From Caldivirga sp. (GTDB lineage Archaea; Thermoproteota; Thermoprotei; Thermoproteales; Thermocladiaceae): a stretch of 11,793 bases of DNA. Numbering within the stretch: the stretch's first letter is position 1; each line of letters begins with the position of its first letter. Shown in pieces: positions 1-6,550 of the stretch. The notes beneath the pieces are model-generated. The model ran no database searches. It was not told where the DNA came from and was given only the letters and a program-made list of their open reading frames with translations. The DNA is taken from positions 1 to 11,793 of the forward strand of contig JAPWUH010000028.1 in assembly GCA_028275645.1 (NCBI GenBank), given 5' to 3'. The translations under genes were made by a program, and so were the position numbers.

Positions 1-516
1 GGTTGTCGTTTCGAGGACCGGGTTTGAGATTTGAATAATCCACGCGTCCCTGGCAACCTCATCAACTATACTGGCTATGTTTTGGGCTACTGAATACTGC
101 TTATAGCCCATTAAGGTTGGGTAACAGCACACCATATTCCACTCCGTTGCATCAACACCCCTGTAGTAGCCATGCCTCTCGGCGACATCAACCATCACCC
201 CCCAGTGGTCGTACCCTATTGCGAAGGCCAGGTTAAGTACGAAGGATGAGCCCTCAATGCAGGCCTTAGTATCCATAGTCCTCTCAACATTTATGGGAAC
301 CTTCAACTCGCTGAAGTACTTTAGGGCCAGTTGATAGGACCTGGCCAACCTATGCTCGTCAATGTCCATTAACGTTAAGGTAACTCCATGTAGGCTGGGT
401 GTTAGGGCAAAGTCCCTTAGTAGGCTGGATATGAATGCCTTACTACCTGCACCTATAATACATACCTTAACACCCTTTACATTAGGGTTAATTGATTTTC
501 CGGAGGAGGACCCCAT
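1..516 (-). CDS. GH4-family NAD-dependent alpha-glycosidase, N-terminal part (3' end outside window)
   Basis: I translated the minus strand from the ATG at 514-516 and found 172 uninterrupted codons running off the left edge. The N-terminus has a Rossmann dinucleotide motif (GAGSKAF, residues 22-28), an acidic MDID at the end of the second strand (50-53), the block GYYRGVDATEWNMV (117-129 region), and an ISNPVLETT element (163-171). These match glycoside hydrolase family 4, closest in memory to the Thermotoga AglA alpha-glucosidase type. GH4 enzymes cleave glycosides by a redox-elimination route needing NAD+ and a divalent metal; the catalytic Cys/His segment should follow the Asn-Pro motif and would lie outside the window. 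The family is usually about 430-480 residues, so roughly a third is present. A TATA-like element 25 nt upstream supports this start and a leaderless mRNA. Substrate (alpha-glucoside, galactoside or glucuronide) cannot be fixed from this part. Confidence 0.9.
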   Translation of the reverse strand, partial: MGSSSGKSINPNVKGVKVCIIGAGSKAFISSLLRDFALTPSLHGVTLTLMDIDEHRLARSYQLALKYFSELKVPINVERTMDTKACIEGSSFVLNLAFAIGYDHWGVMVDVAERHGYYRGVDATEWNMVCCYPTLMGYKQYSVAQNIASIVDEVARDAWIIQISNPVLETTT

Positions 517-536
517 TTGCCAAATATAGGTTATTT

Positions 537-546
537 GCTTTTAAGC
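537..546 (-). promoter_or_regulatory. TATA-like box for the GH4 gene
   Basis: On the minus strand this reads gcttaaaagc. Its centre lies about 25 nt before the ATG at 516, the normal archaeal TATA-to-start-site distance, implying transcription starts at or next to the start codon. Confidence 0.6.
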
Positions 547-560
547 ATTAACCTAAATGC

Positions 561-568
561 TTATAATC
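561..568 (+). promoter_or_regulatory. TATA-like box for the TIM-barrel gene
   Basis: ttataatc is centred about 25 nt upstream of the ATG at 590. It would lie inside the coding region if the upstream in-frame ATG at 557 were used, so it argues for the 590 start and a leaderless transcript. Confidence 0.6.
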
Positions 569-589
569 TTTGAAGGGGATAGTGACTCT

Positions 590-1504
590 ATGGGTGAGCC
601 TAGGGTTAACTTGGCTTGGTTATACGCAATAACCAAGTATGGTTACCCACCGCGCATAGAGGACTTCTACTCCTTCATAAGGGATGCCGTTAGGCTTGGC
701 TTTAGGGCTATTGAAATTGAGGTTTACGGTGAGGATAACCTGAAGGCTGTTGAGGGGGAGAGGGTTAAGTTGAGGGATTTCGTGGAATCCAACGGCCTGA
801 GGGTTGTTAACGTGGCTGGTATATTCCCCCAGCTACTCTCACCCATTGATGGTGTTAGGGAGAAGGGGCTTGAGTTGTTTAGGAGGAGTGTGGAGTTGGC
901 CACCTTCTTCAATGCTGGGTTAACTCAGACGGACACCTTCACCCCACCCATTGAGTTCATCGGTAGTAAACCATACTCAACTGGGATAGTCTTTGCGGAG
1001 AGGTATAGGGTTAAGATACCAGTGGGCTTCTCGTGGAGGGGCTTCTGGGGCATGTTGGTTAAAGTCATGAGGGAGTGTTCCAAGGCAGCCCTTGACCACG
1101 GCTTGAGGTTTGCCATCGAGCCTAGGGTTGGTGAAACCATAGCCAATAGCGATGCCATGCTTAGGCTAATAGATGAGGTTGGTATGGATAACTTTGGGGC
1201 TGTACTCGACATAGGTCACCTTAACGCGGCCAAGGAACTTATACCGTTATCCATAGAGAAGCTTGGGGATAGGGTATTCTACGTCCACGCTTCGGACAAC
1301 GATGGTAGGGATAATTACCACTGGAGCCCAGGTAGGGGTGTTGTGGACTGGGACTCCGTCTTTGAGGAGTTGAGGAAGTTCAACTTCAAGGGCTATATAG
1401 CCATTGACGTCGGGGGTGGTGATATAAGGGACAGGCTTGATGATGAGGTTGCCCAAGCCAGGAGGTTCATTGAAGACATGGGTACTAGGTATGGGTTATG
1501 GTGA
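590..1504 (+). CDS. Sugar phosphate isomerase/epimerase-like TIM-barrel protein (xylose isomerase-like/AP endonuclease 2 fold)
   Basis: A 304-residue protein of the xylose-isomerase-like TIM-barrel superfamily. Candidate metal ligands are in the expected order at strand ends: Glu177 in AIEPR, Asp207/His210 in LDIGH, His233 and Asp236 in VHASDND, His244 in the DNYHWSPG loop, and Asp273 in IAIDVGG. The sequence PGRGVVDWDSVFEEL (247-261) is the family's usual element before the last helix. Such proteins isomerise or epimerise sugars, keto-sugars or inositols; substrate cannot be read off the sequence. It is divergent from the GH4 glycosidase with only 73 bp between start codons, suggesting coordinated use in sugar catabolism. 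An in-frame ATG at 557 would add 11 residues, but the TATA-like box at 561-568 makes 590 the better start. No lesion seen. Confidence 0.87.
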   Translation: MGEPRVNLAWLYAITKYGYPPRIEDFYSFIRDAVRLGFRAIEIEVYGEDNLKAVEGERVKLRDFVESNGLRVVNVAGIFPQLLSPIDGVREKGLELFRRSVELATFFNAGLTQTDTFTPPIEFIGSKPYSTGIVFAERYRVKIPVGFSWRGFWGMLVKVMRECSKAALDHGLRFAIEPRVGETIANSDAMLRLIDEVGMDNFGAVLDIGHLNAAKELIPLSIEKLGDRVFYVHASDNDGRDNYHWSPGRGVVDWDSVFEELRKFNFKGYIAIDVGGGDIRDRLDDEVAQARRFIEDMGTRYGLW

Positions 1505-1511
1505 AGTAGAG

Positions 1512-1732
1512 GCGGCTTATGCAGGGCTACCCAGTTTTCGTAATCATTTGCCGCATTGCATTCATTGGCGTCTAAGCCTCTTAGCGTTGCGAGGTAGTTG
1601 GTTTAAAACCCAAGCCTTAACACCTTATTGTGCCCTGGGTTCCCGAGATCCGTAGGGCTGTGAGCCCTAGGCGACTAGTGGGGAGACGCTGAGAAGCCTG
1701 GTTTAAACCACCAACCACAGAGGGGCTGCAAT
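1512..1732 (+). ncRNA. Candidate structured RNA in the spacer upstream of aIF5A (strand tentative)
   Basis: This 268-bp spacer is long for the neighbourhood and rich in complementary segments. By eye I see: a 5-bp pairing 1512-1516/1550-1554; a hairpin TAGGGCT-gtg-AGCCCTA (1653-1669); an alternative CTAG-gcga-CTAG hairpin with a GNRA tetraloop (1667-1678); and three longer helices, 1576-1587 with 1686-1697 (12 positions, one mismatch, one wobble), 1597-1610 with 1700-1715 (about 13 pairs with a 2-nt bulge and one mismatch), and 1627-1636 with 1722-1732 (10 pairs, one bulge). The long helices run in crossing order, so they would form pseudoknots or mutually exclusive folds. I found no tRNA, 5S or SRP consensus. 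A CACAGAG at 1716-1722 faintly recalls RNase P CR-V, but no CR-I (GGAAA) partner is visible. A tttaaaa at 1602-1608 could be an internal TATA. Identity unknown. Confidence 0.35.
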
Positions 1733-1740
1733 TACTTAAA

Positions 1741-1749
1741 GTTTAAATT
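1741..1749 (+). promoter_or_regulatory. TATA-like box for aIF5A
   Basis: gtttaaatt, centred about 28 nt before the ATG at 1773. It supports that ATG over the in-frame TTG at 1761. Confidence 0.6.
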
Positions 1750-1772
1750 AGGAGGGTGCGTTGGGTGGGTAT

Positions 1773-2171
1773 ATGTCCACTAGGACTGCTTCTGCAGGGG
1801 ATATTAAGGAGGGGTCATACATAATGATAGATAATGTGCCCTGCAGGGTTGTTGAGGTTGAGAAGAGTAAGACAGGTAAGCACGGCAGCGCTAAGGCTAG
1901 GATAGTTGGGATAGGCGTCATTGACGGGGTTAAGAGGACCATAGTTGTCCCAACAGACGCAGCCGTGGAGGTTCCTGTTATCGAGAAGTTCACGGCGCAG
2001 GTAATATCGGTGGCTGGGGATAACATACAGTTAATGGACCTAAGGAACTACCAAACCTTCGAAATACCCAGCAGTTACGTTGAGGAGGAGGCTAAGGGTA
2101 AGCTTGAGCCTGGGGTGCAGGTTGAGGTTTGGGACGTGGCAGGCTACAGGAAGATAATGAGGGTTAGGTAG
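1773..2171 (+). CDS. Translation factor aIF5A (hypusine-containing)
   Basis: A 132-residue protein with the complete IF5A architecture: an N-terminal SH3-like domain carrying the hypusination loop [10 protein letters not shown] (residues 32-41), and a C-terminal OB-fold with the strand pattern [14 protein letters not shown]. Lys36 in TGKHG is the expected lysine for deoxyhypusine/hypusine modification. In archaea and eukaryotes the factor binds near the ribosomal E site and relieves stalling. Length is normal for archaeal family members (about 130). The start at 1773 gives the usual MST...SAGDIKEG beginning; a TTG at 1761 would add four residues but fits the TATA spacing worse. It is convergent with rrp4, with only 46 bp between stops. 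Confidence 0.95.
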   Translation: MSTRTASAGDIKEGSYIMIDNVPCRVVEVEKSKTGKHGSAKARIVGIGVIDGVKRTIVVPTDAAVEVPVIEKFTAQVISVAGDNIQLMDLRNYQTFEIPSSYVEEEAKGKLEPGVQVEVWDVAGYRKIMRVR

Positions 2172-2195
2172 CAGGCCCAGGTACACTCAAAAACA

Positions 2196-2219
2196 AGCCG
2201 CATGAGTTTTCACACGGCT
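2196..2219. terminator. Small inverted repeat between convergent aIF5A and rrp4
   Basis: AGCCG (2196-2200) and CGGCT (2215-2219) can pair around a 14-nt T-containing loop, overlapping the rrp4 stop codon. A bidirectional end signal is possible, but archaeal terminators are mainly T-tracts and none is strong here. Confidence 0.2.
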
Positions 2220-2946
2220 ACTGGGTTGACCCGGTTGTGGTGGATTTGTAGCTCTGTATAATTGCCTTAACCCTATCCATCAACCCACCCTGGTGGCTCT
2301 CCCTCTCTATGAATTTAATAGTCTGCGAGACGAAGACCTCGTCACGCCTATTCCTACACCTAACCCATATCCTGCCGTTCTGTCCCACTGTTACGTCGCA
2401 GTTCAACTCATCCTTAAACATGTTCACCATGGACCCCTTCTTACCTATAACCCTGGGCACCTTGACTGGGTCTATCTCAACGATGGTTCCATCCTCAATC
2501 CTACCCAGCCTAGACTCCTTAATCGTCAAGGTCACTGGGTAGTCCTTGGCCAGGTTGAAGTCGCTTATCTTAGCCAGGACCACGTCACCAATGTTCAGTA
2601 TGTTCCTTAGGTCGGCGGTCACCACGTCAACAGGCTTTAGGGTGGCCTCACCCACAGGTAGGTAGGCTGAGTACGGTGACTTAATGTCAACCTCCCAGCC
2701 ATTGACCAGTATATCCACAACATACCCTATCACAACATCACCCTGCCTCGGCTTATAGGTTCCGCTTAGTGGTATTACCTGAACCTCCATGGGCTTAACA
2801 TCACCCTTAATGTTAATCATCGCCACTGTGGCGGCGTAGGCCCTATCTCCCTCCCAGTAAACGGACCCAACGATCACGTAATCGCTACTCCTCACTCCAA
2901 TTAAATCCCCCGGGAGCACTATCATCCTATCCGTAACGTTAAGCAT
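2218..2946 (-). CDS. rrp4: Exosome RNA-binding subunit Rrp4
   Basis: A 242-residue protein with the three-part Rrp4 layout: N-terminal beta domain beginning VLPGDLIG (10-17), an S1 RNA-binding domain (about 66-145, QGDVVIGYVVDI...), and a KH domain with VPRVIGKKGSMVNMF (163-177; the GxxG-type element is GKKG). Rrp4 caps the archaeal Rrp41/Rrp42 ring and gathers RNA for 3'-5' degradation or tailing. The open frame extends upstream to 3108, but the extra 54 residues look unlike the family and overlap the next gene's promoter and start on the other strand, so I use the ATG at 2944-2946. Most archaeal rrp4 genes sit beside rrp41 and rrp42; here it stands alone, facing aIF5A. Confidence 0.93.
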   Translation of the reverse strand: MLNVTDRMIVLPGDLIGVRSSDYVIVGSVYWEGDRAYAATVAMINIKGDVKPMEVQVIPLSGTYKPRQGDVVIGYVVDILVNGWEVDIKSPYSAYLPVGEATLKPVDVVTADLRNILNIGDVVLAKISDFNLAKDYPVTLTIKESRLGRIEDGTIVEIDPVKVPRVIGKKGSMVNMFKDELNCDVTVGQNGRIWVRCRNRRDEVFVSQTIKFIERESHQGGLMDRVKAIIQSYKSTTTGSTQ

Positions 2947-2965
2947 AATGCGGGTTTTGGCTAGG

Positions 2966-2975
2966 AGTAATAAGT
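2966..2975 (-). promoter_or_regulatory. Weak TATA-like element for rrp4
   Basis: On the minus strand acttattact, centred about 24 nt before the ATG at 2946. It is weaker than the other TATA-like boxes here and mainly supports the shorter start. Confidence 0.35.
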
Positions 2976-3061
2976 GTTGCTGGTATGGCTCACCCTGGGA
3001 TGCCCATGCTAATACTTTCAGCCACCTCTCTATAAGCCCAGTAGAAAACTGGCAGATCACG

Positions 3062-3070
3062 CTTAAATAA
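3062..3070 (+). promoter_or_regulatory. TATA-like box for the DUF2203 gene
   Basis: cttaaataa, centred 25 nt upstream of the ATG at 3091, implying a leaderless mRNA. It lies within the rejected upstream extension of rrp4 on the other strand. Confidence 0.65.
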
Positions 3071-3090
3071 GCAGGTGGCAAAGCTGACCC

Positions 3091-3450
3091 ATGGGTAAGC
3101 ATAAGCACGCCTTCACGGTTGATGAGGCTAACGCCGTGATTAACGAGATAAGACCAATACTAGGTGGTTTAATGAAGGCCTATAAAGACGGCAACCTAAC
3201 CATCATACATGAACAGTCAACGTGGTTAATTAAACTGTCGAGGAGGCTGGGCTTCACGATAAACACGAGGCTAGGCATAGTGCATTTCCCAACGCTATAT
3301 AGGGGTAGTTACAGGGCTGTGTTGTGCTATAGATATGGTGAACCGAGGGTAATGTACTGGCACTGGATCGACAGCAACATTAGAATGAGGATAAGGGATG
3401 TTAAACTATTCGGACCAGGTGGGGGAATTAAGAATGAGGAAGTTTCATAG
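3091..3450 (+). CDS. DUF2203-family protein
   Basis: A 119-residue protein starting HAFTVDEANAVINEIRPIL (6-24), followed by a helical stretch, a LGFTINTRLGIVHFPTLYRG segment (from residue 53) and CYRYGEPRVMYWHWID (80-95). This order (FT..EAN..I..IRP, GIV.FP, C...GEP...YWH) is the pattern I associate with DUF2203, a conserved bacterial and archaeal family with no established function. The Cys and His residues near the GEP/YWH segment could bind a metal, but that is a guess. No signal peptide or membrane segment is seen. It appears to be a monocistronic gene, with the ABC operon 71 bp downstream having its own TATA-like box. A functional link to that operon is possible but not shown. Confidence 0.75.
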   Translation: MGKHKHAFTVDEANAVINEIRPILGGLMKAYKDGNLTIIHEQSTWLIKLSRRLGFTINTRLGIVHFPTLYRGSYRAVLCYRYGEPRVMYWHWIDSNIRMRIRDVKLFGPGGGIKNEEVS

Positions 3451-3484
3451 GGCGCCGGCTTAATGGAACTACTGGCAGCGTAAC

Positions 3485-3494
3485 GTTTATAAAT
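3485..3494 (+). promoter_or_regulatory. TATA-like box for the ABC export operon
   Basis: gtttataaat, centred about 32 nt before the ATG at 3522, so transcription would start a few nucleotides upstream of the gene, leaving a very short leader. Confidence 0.65.
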
Positions 3495-3521
3495 GAGCAT
3501 ACAGTACCGATATCGATTACC

Positions 3522-4526
3522 ATGCTAGGTGATTCGGCAATAAAGGCAATAAACCTAACTAAGCGTTATGGCCCAATACTGGCGGTGGATCACATAAACT
3601 TCGAGGTTAAGTACGGTGAGGTATTCGGCTTCCTAGGCCCTAACGGGGCAGGTAAGACCACCACAATAAAGATGTTGACCACTGTAACAAGGCCCACCGA
3701 GGGCACGGCATTAGTGGGTGGTTACGATGTCGTTAAGCAGCCGGCTAAGGTTAGGGAGGTAATTGGTGTAGTTCCCCAGGACTTCACCAGTGATGAGGAT
3801 TTGACCGGTTGGGAGAATCTAATGATGATAGCCGGCCTATACGGCATACCGAAGAGGGAAGCCAAGGAAAGGGCCGCTGAGTTACTTGACCTTGTGGAGC
3901 TGTCCCACGCCGCGGATAGGAAGGTTGAAACCTACTCAGGGGGCATGAGGAGGAGGCTTGAGATAGCCATGGGTTTGATTAATAGGCCTAGGATACTATT
4001 CCTCGACGAACCTACGCTAGGCCTCGACGCCCAAACCAGGGCCGCCATATGGTCATACGTGTTTAAGCTTAAGGAGCAGCTGGGCACCACGATATTCGTC
4101 ACAACCCACTACCTTGAGGAGGCTGACCAATACTGCGATAGGATAGCCATAATTGACCACGGTAGGATACTGGCTATAGGCACCCCAAGGGATTTGAAGA
4201 AGACTGTGGGCGGCGACGTGGTTATGCTTCAAGTGGCGGGTAACCCGGAGGCTGCCGTTAAGGTTCTTCAAAGTATTGACGGCTTAAGTGACGTCAGGAT
4301 TGTTGAGGGCTTCATCAGGTTTAAGGTTAATGACGGCAGTAAGGCGGCGCCGCTCATATTTGATGTGTTGAGTAAGGCTGGCATCAGGGTGACTAGCATA
4401 GCCATAAAGGAGCCGTCGATGGATGAGGTCTTCATGGAGTACACGGGCCATAGCCTAAGGGATGAGTGGGGCAGTAGAGAGGAGGTAATGGCCATGAGGA
4501 GAATTGTGAGGACCGCCAGGAGGTGA
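3522..4526 (+). CDS. ABC transporter ATP-binding protein (DrrA/CcmA-like, ABC-2 exporter class)
   Basis: A 334-residue ATPase with every nucleotide-binding motif intact: Walker A GPNGAGKTT (39-47), Q-loop Gln86 in VVPQD, signature YSGGM (138-142; Tyr replaces the usual Leu), Walker B ILFLDEP (158-164) with catalytic Glu163, D-loop GLDA (167-170), and switch His196 in TTHYLEEAD. The roughly 100-residue C-terminal tail (about 231-334), ending in a strand-rich IKEPSMDEVFMEYTG, is typical of the daunorubicin-resistance/ABC-2 subfamily, whose members energise export of drugs, lipids or polysaccharides. It would sit on the cytoplasmic face of the membrane paired with the permease encoded directly downstream, whose ribosome binding site overlaps this stop codon. 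Substrate is unknown. Confidence 0.93.
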   Translation: MLGDSAIKAINLTKRYGPILAVDHINFEVKYGEVFGFLGPNGAGKTTTIKMLTTVTRPTEGTALVGGYDVVKQPAKVREVIGVVPQDFTSDEDLTGWENLMMIAGLYGIPKREAKERAAELLDLVELSHAADRKVETYSGGMRRRLEIAMGLINRPRILFLDEPTLGLDAQTRAAIWSYVFKLKEQLGTTIFVTTHYLEEADQYCDRIAIIDHGRILAIGTPRDLKKTVGGDVVMLQVAGNPEAAVKVLQSIDGLSDVRIVEGFIRFKVNDGSKAAPLIFDVLSKAGIRVTSIAIKEPSMDEVFMEYTGHSLRDEWGSREEVMAMRRIVRTARR

Positions 4527-4527
4527 T
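4518..4527 (+). promoter_or_regulatory. Strong Shine-Dalgarno for the ABC permease
   Basis: aggaggtgat overlaps the ATPase stop codon and ends 4 nt before the ATG at 4532. It decides that start over the GTG at 4523, which lies inside the motif. It is the clearest ribosome binding site in the window, fitting an operon-internal gene. Confidence 0.8.
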
Positions 4528-4531
4528 TGCC

Positions 4532-5404
4532 ATGGCCAGTAACCCACTACATGGCTTATGGACCCTAACCAATAGGGAACTTAAGAAGTGGTATAAGGCC
4601 CCAGTAGTGCTTATAGTAACACTGATCCAACCCATAGTTTGGCTGGCCTTCTTCGGCAAGTCAATGAACATGGCCTCAATATTCACCAATGGTAGCATAA
4701 ACATACCGGGGCTAAACATACCTAAGCAGATTATTGACCAGATAGCCCAGGCCTACTTAAAGTCAACCTTTGGGACCACGGACTACTTCTCATTCCTAGC
4801 GGCCTCAATGGTTGCTCAAATAACCTTCTTCACGGCGATGAACAGCGGCATGAGTATAGTGTGGGATAGGAGGCTGGGCGTCCTGGATAAGCTACTCACC
4901 ACGCCCGTGCCTAGGGGCAGTATAATAATGGGTAAGGTGCTTAACTCGGTGCTAAGGTCCCTTGCCCAGGCCACAATAGTGCTTATAATAGCCACGCTAC
5001 TCGGCATGAAGTTCAACACCAGCCTAACCCCCCTAGGGTTTGCCTTAAGCATAGTTGGTGTTTACGCAGCCTTAACGTTACTGGCGTTGGGCTTCTCGGC
5101 ACTATACCTAACCCTCGCCCTCCGTTCAACGAACTGGCAATCCCAAATGGCCATAATAAACCTACTCAACATGCCTCTCATGTTCGCCAGCAACTCATTC
5201 TACCCAATAAAGATGATGCCCTGGTGGCTTAGGCCTGTTGCCTACATAAACCCACTCACCTACGTTAACGATATTACGAGGGGCTTGCTTCTTGGTATAT
5301 CGGCATTCAGCATACCAATGGACTTCTTCTACCTGGCGTTATTCGCCATGATCTTTTCAACAATGGGCATAGTGCTTTCATGGCGCTTCCTAAGCGAGGG
5401 TTAA
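4532..5404 (+). CDS. ABC-2 type permease
   Basis: A 290-residue membrane protein with about six predicted membrane segments (roughly 23-42, 85-110, 135-158, 167-197, 205-222, 264-285). A short cytoplasmic N-terminus (LTNRELKKWYKAPV) is followed by TM1 and an extracytoplasmic loop rich in Asn, Ile and Gly. The WDRRLGVLDKLLTTPVPRGSI segment after TM2 is the conserved ABC-2 cytoplasmic coupling element, and INPLTYVNDITRGLLLG (239-255) is the classic ABC-2 C-terminal signature. It forms the membrane channel with the upstream ATPase; a homodimer with two ATPase subunits is the usual arrangement. No regulator is encoded next to it, and the exported substrate cannot be inferred. Confidence 0.9.
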   Translation: MASNPLHGLWTLTNRELKKWYKAPVVLIVTLIQPIVWLAFFGKSMNMASIFTNGSINIPGLNIPKQIIDQIAQAYLKSTFGTTDYFSFLAASMVAQITFFTAMNSGMSIVWDRRLGVLDKLLTTPVPRGSIIMGKVLNSVLRSLAQATIVLIIATLLGMKFNTSLTPLGFALSIVGVYAALTLLALGFSALYLTLALRSTNWQSQMAIINLLNMPLMFASNSFYPIKMMPWWLRPVAYINPLTYVNDITRGLLLGISAFSIPMDFFYLALFAMIFSTMGIVLSWRFLSEG

Positions 5405-5408
5405 TCAA

Positions 5409-5417
5409 GTTTAAATA
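5409..5417 (+). promoter_or_regulatory. TATA-like box for SRP19
   Basis: gtttaaata starts 5 bp after the permease stop codon and is centred about 31 nt before the ATG at 5444, so SRP19 likely starts a new transcript with a leader of a few nucleotides. Confidence 0.55.
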
Positions 5418-5443
5418 CCCATTACAGCCATTTAAGGCTAGGG

Positions 5444-5746
5444 ATGGGTAAGAAGGATTACTGGGTCGTGTGGAGGATTAACATAGACTCAACGGTCAGT
5501 AGGAGCAATGGAAGGGTTGTACCTAGGCAGCTTGCCGTGGAGAAGCCCACCCTCGACGAATTGGCTAACGCCGCATTGAAGCTTGGGCTTAGGTATGAGG
5601 TTCACCCGGAGAAGAGGCACCCTAGGCATTGGTTTGAGGAGGATCACGCAGGGTGCATCCACGTTTATAAGGTTGAGGGTTACAATAGGAGAAGCCTTAT
5701 TAGGAAACTCGCCCAGGTTATCAAGAGTAGTAGGAGGGGTGGTTAA
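5444..5746 (+). CDS. srp19: Signal recognition particle protein SRP19
   Basis: A 100-residue basic protein with the SRP19 pattern: VVWRINIDSTVSRSNGRVVP (residues 8-27), the AVEKPTLDELANAA helix (31-44), and EVHPEKRHPRHWFE (52-65), followed by a positively charged C-terminus. In archaea SRP19 binds helices 6 and 8 of 7S RNA and prepares it for SRP54 at the membrane-targeting step. Length is normal for archaea (about 90-105). The C-terminal RRGG codons overlap the start region of the downstream GPN-loop GTPase, implying co-transcription. No SRP RNA gene was recognised in the window. Confidence 0.93.
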   Translation: MGKKDYWVVWRINIDSTVSRSNGRVVPRQLAVEKPTLDELANAALKLGLRYEVHPEKRHPRHWFEEDHAGCIHVYKVEGYNRRSLIRKLAQVIKSSRRGG

Positions 5747-6485
5747 CATACTGACGGTCTTCATAACCGGGACGGCTGGCTCAGGGAAGTCGACCTTAAC
5801 CTCAGCCCTAGCCGACTACCTGGAGAGCCAGGACAACTACGTGGGGATACTTAACCTAGACCCAGCGGCCGAGTACCTACCCTACACACCCGACATTGAC
5901 ATTAGGGATTACGTGTCGGCTAGGGGGATTATGAGGAAGTATAAGCTAGGCCCCAATGCCTCACTGATAGCGGCCGTGGACCTGATGATAACCAAGATTG
6001 ATGAACTTAGGCAACAGATAAGTGAACTGGACCCAACATACCTGATAGTGGATACTCCCGGTCAACTGGAGGTGTTCGCCTTCAGGGATACTGGACCCCT
6101 GATAGTTAATAGGTTAACCATGGACAAGTCTATGGTCATCTTCGTCATAGACTCCGTCCACGCCAGGACGATGCTGGGCCTAGCCTCAAGCCTACTCCTC
6201 TCCCTATCAGTCCAGTTAAGGATTCAGAAGACCCAGGTTAACGTCCTCAATAAGGCCGACCTACTGACTGAGGAGGAGATTGAGGAGATTGAGAACATGA
6301 TTGAGGAGCCCGATTACCTCGAAACCAGGGGTGACTCCGAGTTGGTGACTAGGATAGGTGGGATCATTAGGAGCATAGGCATGATACCTGAGCCAATACC
6401 CGTAAGCGCTATCAAGGGGCAGGGACTGGATAGGATACACGCCATAATGGAGCAGGTGTTGACTGGCGGAGATAAGCCAAGTTGA
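5739..6485 (+). CDS. GPN-loop GTPase
   Basis: From the GTG at 5739 the protein is 248 residues. It carries the P-loop GTAGSGKST (11-19), the diagnostic Gly-Pro-Asn triplet (71-73, in KLGPNASL), G3 DTPGQLEVF (105-113), G4 NKAD (171-174) and a plausible G5 SAIKG (223-227). GPN GTPases are dimers in which the GPN loop completes the partner's active site; eukaryotic relatives (Gpn1-3) help assemble RNA polymerase, while the archaeal role is not settled. The open frame extends back to 5583 inside SRP19, but those residues are not family-like. Start choice is uncertain: GTG 5739 overlaps the SRP19 stop by 8 nt, and the purine-rich ggaggg at 5733-5738 abuts it without normal spacing. Confidence 0.88.
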   Translation: MVNILTVFITGTAGSGKSTLTSALADYLESQDNYVGILNLDPAAEYLPYTPDIDIRDYVSARGIMRKYKLGPNASLIAAVDLMITKIDELRQQISELDPTYLIVDTPGQLEVFAFRDTGPLIVNRLTMDKSMVIFVIDSVHARTMLGLASSLLLSLSVQLRIQKTQVNVLNKADLLTEEEIEEIENMIEEPDYLETRGDSELVTRIGGIIRSIGMIPEPIPVSAIKGQGLDRIHAIMEQVLTGGDKPS

Positions 6486-6520
6486 GTCCAGTAAGCCGCA
6501 TTAGCTGAATGGGCAGCATA

Positions 6521-6529
6521 GCTTATTAT
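6521..6529 (+). promoter_or_regulatory. TATA-like box for KDG kinase
   Basis: gcttattat, centred about 26 nt upstream of the ATG at 6551, implying a leaderless mRNA separate from the GPN gene. Confidence 0.6.
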
Positions 6530-6550
6530 CCAGCTCAACCAACCTGAATT

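Noticed and set aside
1437..1655. 72-residue plus-strand frame overlapping the TIM-barrel end and spacer
   Set aside because: It overlaps a well-supported gene in another frame and continues into the structured spacer without recognisable protein features.
1505..1740. Firm assignment as RNase P RNA or tRNA
   Set aside because: A CACAGAG resembling CR-V is present, but no GGAAA-type CR-I or consistent P4 pairing was found, and no cloverleaf with T-loop and anticodon could be drawn.
2947..3108. 54-residue N-terminal extension of Rrp4
   Set aside because: It is unlike Rrp4 N-termini, and crosses the promoter and start codon of the opposite-strand DUF2203 gene.
5583..5738. 52-residue N-terminal extension of the GPN GTPase
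   Set aside because: It lies wholly inside SRP19 in another frame; GPN GTPases begin only a few residues before the P-loop.
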